NCBI GenBank assembly: GCA_947305825.1
Contig: CAMZET010000054.1
Coordinates: 1-8,527 of the forward strand
Length of the DNA stretch: 8,527 nt
Direction of reading: 5' to 3'
Origin: an uncultured Verrucomicrobiota bacterium
GTDB lineage: Bacteria; Verrucomicrobiota; Kiritimatiellia; RFP12; UBA1067
The notes beneath the pieces are model-generated. The model did no database searches. It was given only the letters and a program-made list of their open reading frames with translations, and had not been told where the DNA came from. Within the stretch, counting starts at the first letter, position 1; every line of letters begins with the position of its first letter. Shown piece by piece: positions 5,830-8,527 of the stretch. A program made the translations under genes and the position numbers.

Positions 5830-6215
5830 CGTTCCTCCTTCTCCTTAGTTACTTCGCGCGTGAAATCCCTGATTTTATCCAAAGTTTCTGCCGAGAGGAT
5901 ATGCTCCATGAGGCATGCGTCGCGGTCGGCGATTCTGCGGCTGACGCCGAGTTTTTCGAGGAAGCCGCGCAGGAGCGTGTGGCGGCCGAGGACTTCCTTG
6001 GCTACGCGACGCCCCTTTTCCGTAAGCTGCACCGGCCCATACGGCTTCTGCTCCACGAGCGCGAGTTTCTTCAGCTCGTGTATGGCCTTTACGACGCTCG
6101 GCATCTTGACGTTCAGGCGCTTGGCGATGTCGCGCACGCACGCCGGCTGCTCGTCTTTCACGAAGACGTAGATTGCCTCCAGGTAATCTTCAAGACTCTG
6201 TGTCATTGCGCTCAT
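5826..6215 (-). CDS. DtxR/MntR-family metal-dependent transcriptional regulator
   Basis: This 129-residue protein is a metal-responsive DNA-binding repressor, typically controlling iron or manganese uptake. Residues 5-70 form the winged helix-turn-helix (SLEDYLEAIYVFV, then VRDIAKRLNVKMPSVVKAIHELKKLALVE, with a QLTEKG wing). Residues 75-129 form the dimerisation and metal domain (GRHTLLRGFLEKLGV, DACLMEHILS). There is no C-terminal SH3/FeoA domain, so it has the short MntR/TroR-like layout. By alignment from memory, metal ligands are Asp10, Glu13, His79, Cys101, Glu104 and His105. All correspond to MntR except Cys101, which is the DtxR/IdeR form. The ATG at 6215 overlaps the upstream stop by ATGA; an in-frame ATG at 6206 is a possible alternative. 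It overlaps the downstream zinc-ribbon/EIIA gene in the same way. Metal specificity cannot be told from sequence alone. Confidence 0.92.
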   Translation of the reverse strand: MSAMTQSLEDYLEAIYVFVKDEQPACVRDIAKRLNVKMPSVVKAIHELKKLALVEQKPYGPVQLTEKGRRVAKEVLGRHTLLRGFLEKLGVSRRIADRDACLMEHILSAETLDKIRDFTREVTKEKEER

Positions 6216-7282
6216 TTTCCGAACGGGCTCGTTTTCTTCATGAGGTGGGAGAACTTGAGCGCCTCGATGGAGTCCTCCAGCGAGAACGGGAAAGGCGCGG
6301 CTGTCCGCACCGTTTCGTAGACGTGCCTCCAGAAGGCGCCCTGGCCGCACTCCGTGCCCTTCCTCAGCGACACGGGGAACGTGGTGACGGGGATATCCTC
6401 GTGCAAATCGACCATGTCCGGAGTGCGGACGGAGGAGCGGCGGCGAGGGAACTTGAACTTCGGGTCTATGACGGAAAGCACGCCGTCGGAAGCGCCCGGC
6501 TTCACCGAGAACTCGCCTCGCTCGCCGCGTATGACGAATGAAGGCTGGCGGTTTGGCAGAATCACGCCGCCGTTGTATTCGATGTCCACGGATAGCTGCG
6601 AACGGGTCTTGAGGCAGATGTGGGCGTAGTCTTCGGCGTCGCCGAGCGAGACGATGCGCTTGAGCTCGCTCCACATTTGAACGGGCGGGCTCGGCATGAG
6701 CTTTATCGCCTGGAGCATCATGTCGTTCATGGCATAATAGGCCGCGCCGCCGCCAAGGCGCTTGACCGTCATCCAGTCGTCGCGACGTATGAAGTCTTCG
6801 TTGCGTATGCGAAGCTCGTATATCTCGCCGAGACGCGAGTCGCCCATTACCTGGCGCGTCAGCAGATAGTCGGGCGAATACATGCCCCTCTGGACGACGA
6901 GCAGACGATTCCTCGCCTTTGACGCCGCGCCGCGTATCACCTGCACCTCTTCCATGCTGAGCGCAAGCGGCGTCTCCACCAGCGTCCAGAACCCGCGCTC
7001 AAGGCTCATCATCGTGTTCTTGACATGGTCAACGGTCGGCGTCGCTATGTCCACGAGCTCGATGTCGCGCTCGTCGAGCATGTCCTGGAACTGGCGGAAC
7101 ATCTTGCATTCGGGATAGTCCATCGAAACCTGGTCGCGGCGCTCGCGCGACATGTCGCAGGCGGCCACCACCTTGAAAAGCGAAGGATGCTCCTTGTAGA
7201 ACGCATAATGCTCCTGCATCATGGCTCGCCCAAGCCCCATCATGGCGACCCGTATGGGAGGTCTGTTGAATTCGCTCTTCAT
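6212..7282 (-). CDS. Gfo/Idh/MocA-family protein with substituted catalytic motifs
   Basis: This 356-residue protein has the family's two-domain plan. The N-terminal Rossmann fold (RVAMMGLGRAM, residues 11-21; VVAACDMS at 38-45; VDIATPTVDHV at 77-87) leads into a C-terminal alpha/beta domain from about residue 128. Family enzymes are NAD(P)-dependent sugar or polyol dehydrogenases. Here the EKP motif bearing the catalytic lysine reads ETP (103-105). The GGGAL-x-D-x-G-x-H-x-x-D motif reads GGGAAYYAMNDMML (177-190), losing the Asp, Gly and His. It is therefore doubtful that it is an ordinary dehydrogenase; a non-catalytic sensor or a different reaction is possible. The frame is open upstream to 7633, but that region is nrdR in another frame. 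ATG at 7282 overlaps the nrdR stop (ATGA) and starts just before the Rossmann strand. Confidence 0.87.
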   Translation of the reverse strand: MKSEFNRPPIRVAMMGLGRAMMQEHYAFYKEHPSLFKVVAACDMSRERRDQVSMDYPECKMFRQFQDMLDERDIELVDIATPTVDHVKNTMMSLERGFWTLVETPLALSMEEVQVIRGAASKARNRLLVVQRGMYSPDYLLTRQVMGDSRLGEIYELRIRNEDFIRRDDWMTVKRLGGGAAYYAMNDMMLQAIKLMPSPPVQMWSELKRIVSLGDAEDYAHICLKTRSQLSVDIEYNGGVILPNRQPSFVIRGERGEFSVKPGASDGVLSVIDPKFKFPRRRSSVRTPDMVDLHEDIPVTTFPVSLRKGTECGQGAFWRHVYETVRTAAPFPFSLEDSIEALKFSHLMKKTSPFGK

Positions 7283-7722
7283 TTCTTGACAATCTCCGTT
7301 ATGGCTGAAAGGAACTGTGCGACGTCTGTAAACTTGCGGTAGACGCTTGCGAAACGGATGTAAGCGACTTCGTCGGTCTTCTGGAGCTGATCCATGACGA
7401 GTTCGGCAATGCTGTCGCTGGTGACTTCGGAAGCGTCGAGAGCGGAAATGACATTGTCTATCATGGTGCGGATCTGGTCGTCGCTGATGGGGCGTTTGCC
7501 GCAGGCGCGGCGGATGGCGCGGCCCAGTTTGCGGCGGTCGAACGGCTCGCGCGTGCCGTCGCGCTTGACGACGAGAGTATCGTCGCGGTCGACTTCCTCG
7601 TAGGTGGTGAACCTCAGTGCGCAGCCCGTGCACTCGCGGCGGCGGCGTATGGCCGCACCATCGCGCACCGTGCGCGAATCAAGCACTTTGTCGTCTAGGG
7701 TTCCACACCTGGGGCATTTCAT
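7279..7722 (-). CDS. nrdR: Transcriptional repressor NrdR
   Basis: NrdR represses ribonucleotide reductase genes according to ATP/dATP status. The 147 residues match the family's usual length and layout. An N-terminal zinc ribbon has MKCPRCG (Cys3, Cys6) and CTGCALRFTTYEE (Cys31, Cys34), joined by DSRTVRDGAAIRRRREC. An ATP-cone domain follows from about residue 49 (TLVVKRDGTREPFDRRKL) to about 138, ending in VAYIRFASVYRKFTD. Start ATG at 7722 is fixed by the MKCPxCG motif. The AGGAGG 11 bases upstream directly follows the rnfE stop codon (TAGGAGG), so both genes are likely on one transcript. No nrd structural gene and no NrdR-box-like pair was noticed in the window. Its stop overlaps the next gene by 4 bp. 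Confidence 0.98.
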   Translation of the reverse strand: MKCPRCGTLDDKVLDSRTVRDGAAIRRRRECTGCALRFTTYEEVDRDDTLVVKRDGTREPFDRRKLGRAIRRACGKRPISDDQIRTMIDNVISALDASEVTSDSIAELVMDQLQKTDEVAYIRFASVYRKFTDVAQFLSAITEIVKK

Positions 7723-7737
7723 TTGCGGCGGTTCCTC

Positions 7738-8463
7738 CTATTTGGCGGCCGCTGCTGCGGCGGGCTTGTTTTCGGCGGGGGCCGCGGTCTTGCCGGCCGG
7801 GCAGAGCGTGCAGTGGCGGCAGTCGAGGTTCAGCGGCAGAGGAGCCGGCGCGCCGTGGCGCCGCGCGCTCCACTCGCTTATGCGGTTGATTGCCGCTAGC
7901 AGAAGCCCGAGCGCTATGAAACCGCCCGCCGGAAGTATCGCAAGCGTCACCGGCCCGGGATTTAGCCCCTTCACCGCCAGCTCGCCCCACACCGTCAGCG
8001 ACCCCGCGCCCACTACCTCGCGCACCGCCGCTATCAGCGAAAGCGCCAGCGTGAAACCTACCCCGGAACCTATTCCGTCCGCCACCGACATCAGCACCCC
8101 GTTGCGGCTCGCGAACGCTTCCGCTCGCCCGAGTATGATGCAGTTAACCACTATCAAAGGAATGAATATGCCAAGGCTTTCCGAAAGCTCGGGCAGAAAC
8201 GCCTGCATCAGCAAATCGACAGCCGTCACGAACGTCGCTATTATCACTATGTAGCACGGTATGTGGACCGCCGCCGGAATCACCTTGCGCAAGGCCGACA
8301 CAAGCGCGTTGGAACACACCAGCACAAACGTCGCCGCCATGCCCATGCCTATGGCGTTCTCGAGGCTCGTCGTCACCGCAAGCGTCGGACACAGCCCCAG
8401 CACCAGCCGGAATATCGGGTTGTTTGCGAATATGCCGTTCCAAAACGTTGACCAAATTTTCAT
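7738..8463 (-). CDS. rnfE: Rnf electron-transport complex subunit E (RnfE/RsxE)
   Basis: This integral membrane subunit belongs to the Rnf complex, which couples ferredoxin:NAD+ electron transfer to ion pumping. The 241-residue protein has about six membrane segments. Hallmarks are NGIFANNPIFRLVLGLCPTL from residue 9, with Cys25, and LGIFIPLIVVNC followed by GRAEAFAS with Cys108. These two cysteines are conserved in the RnfA/E and NqrD/E families and linked to an iron-sulfur site in the membrane. GFIALGLLLA (181-190) fits RnfE rather than NqrD. The C-terminal tail is unusual: after the last membrane helix it carries DCRHCTLCP (Cys215, Cys218, Cys221) and then an Ala/Lys-rich end. No Shine-Dalgarno precedes ATG at 8463. 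No other rnf gene is in the window: nrdR follows instead of the rnfA often found downstream. Confidence 0.94.
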   Translation of the reverse strand: MKIWSTFWNGIFANNPIFRLVLGLCPTLAVTTSLENAIGMGMAATFVLVCSNALVSALRKVIPAAVHIPCYIVIIATFVTAVDLLMQAFLPELSESLGIFIPLIVVNCIILGRAEAFASRNGVLMSVADGIGSGVGFTLALSLIAAVREVVGAGSLTVWGELAVKGLNPGPVTLAILPAGGFIALGLLLAAINRISEWSARRHGAPAPLPLNLDCRHCTLCPAGKTAAPAENKPAAAAAAK

Positions 8464-8472
8464 AGCGAGATA

Positions 8473-8501
8473 ATTTTACCATATTCTACGGGAATTAGCA
8501 A
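8473..8501 (-). promoter_or_regulatory. Sigma-70-like promoter for rnfE and following genes
   Basis: On the minus strand TTGCTA (8496-8501) is followed by a 17-bp spacer and TAAAAT (8473-8478), matching the -35 box at 4/6 and the -10 box at 5/6 with ideal spacing. The predicted transcription start is near 8466, only about 3 nt before the rnfE ATG, which would give an almost leaderless mRNA. A second possible -10 (TAGAAT, 8483-8488) lacks a good -35. Confidence 0.5.
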
Positions 8502-8508
8502 GGGGCGC

Positions 8509-8527
8509 ATGAAAAAAACATCAGGGC
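8509..8527 (+). CDS. Possible start of a divergent gene (only 6 codons visible)
   Basis: On the plus strand AAGGGG (8500-8505) precedes ATG at 8509, followed by codons for MKKTSG up to the window edge. Lys-rich starts of this kind are common in exported proteins. Too little is visible to judge. The same bases read on the minus strand (GCCCTGATG then seven T) could instead be the right half of a terminator for a gene upstream of rnfE. Confidence 0.25.

Noticed and set aside
6216..6674. N-terminal extension of the DtxR-like frame
   Set aside because: It lies within the Gfo/Idh/MocA-like gene, is Arg/Pro/His-rich shadow sequence, and the family's N-terminus begins at the ATG at 6215.
7283..7633. 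N-terminal extension of the Gfo/Idh/MocA-like frame
   Set aside because: It overlaps nrdR in another frame and precedes the conserved Rossmann strand. The ATGA overlap at 7279-7282 marks the start.

Overview
The window is a GC-rich, densely packed stretch of bacterial chromosome with ten recognisable genes, all on the minus strand, so it reads functionally from right to left. There is no mobile element, CRISPR array, tRNA or rRNA. The Rnf electron-transport subunit points to an anaerobic or facultative lifestyle, and the D-Ala-D-Ala carboxypeptidase points to a peptidoglycan wall. The animal/plant-type UDP-glucose dehydrogenase, the zinc-ribbon/EIIA fusion and a sigma-54-type promoter suggest the PVC group (Kiritimatiellota/Lentisphaerota-like). 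That placement is an inference and was not tested by any search.

Reading right to left: a good sigma-70-like promoter (8473-8501) sits almost directly on the start of rnfE (7738-8463). After 15 bp comes nrdR (7279-7722), the ATP-cone/zinc-finger repressor of ribonucleotide reductase genes. Three more genes follow, each joined to its predecessor by a 4-bp ATGA stop/start overlap: a Gfo/Idh/MocA-family protein with substituted catalytic motifs (6212-7282), a two-domain DtxR/MntR-type metalloregulator (5826-6215), and a zinc-ribbon protein fused to a PTS EIIA domain (4999-5829). A D-alanyl-D-alanine carboxypeptidase (4082-4972, GTG start) follows after 26 bp.

Next come two sugar-activation genes: an APH-fold kinase resembling N-acetylhexosamine 1-kinase (2980-4014) and a UDP-glucose 6-dehydrogenase of the animal/plant type (1570-2922). 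After these comes a secreted protein with 28 cysteines and metallothionein-like repeats (892-1527). A perfect 18-bp-arm hairpin followed by a T-run (817-863) terminates this block.

Immediately beyond the terminator is a sequence closely matching the sigma-54 (-24/-12) consensus, which should drive two small heat-shock protein genes: a complete hsp20 (314-739) and a second hsp20 cut off by the left window edge (1-287). At the right edge a few codons of a possible divergent plus-strand gene are visible (8509-8527).

The most unusual items are the secreted Cys-rich protein, the zinc-ribbon/EIIA fusion inside a translationally coupled run of regulators, the catalytically degenerate Gfo/Idh/MocA protein, the mixed DtxR/MntR metal site, the CxxCxxC tail on RnfE, and the sigma-54 promoter in front of the hsp20 pair. 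No large defence or mobile system was seen.
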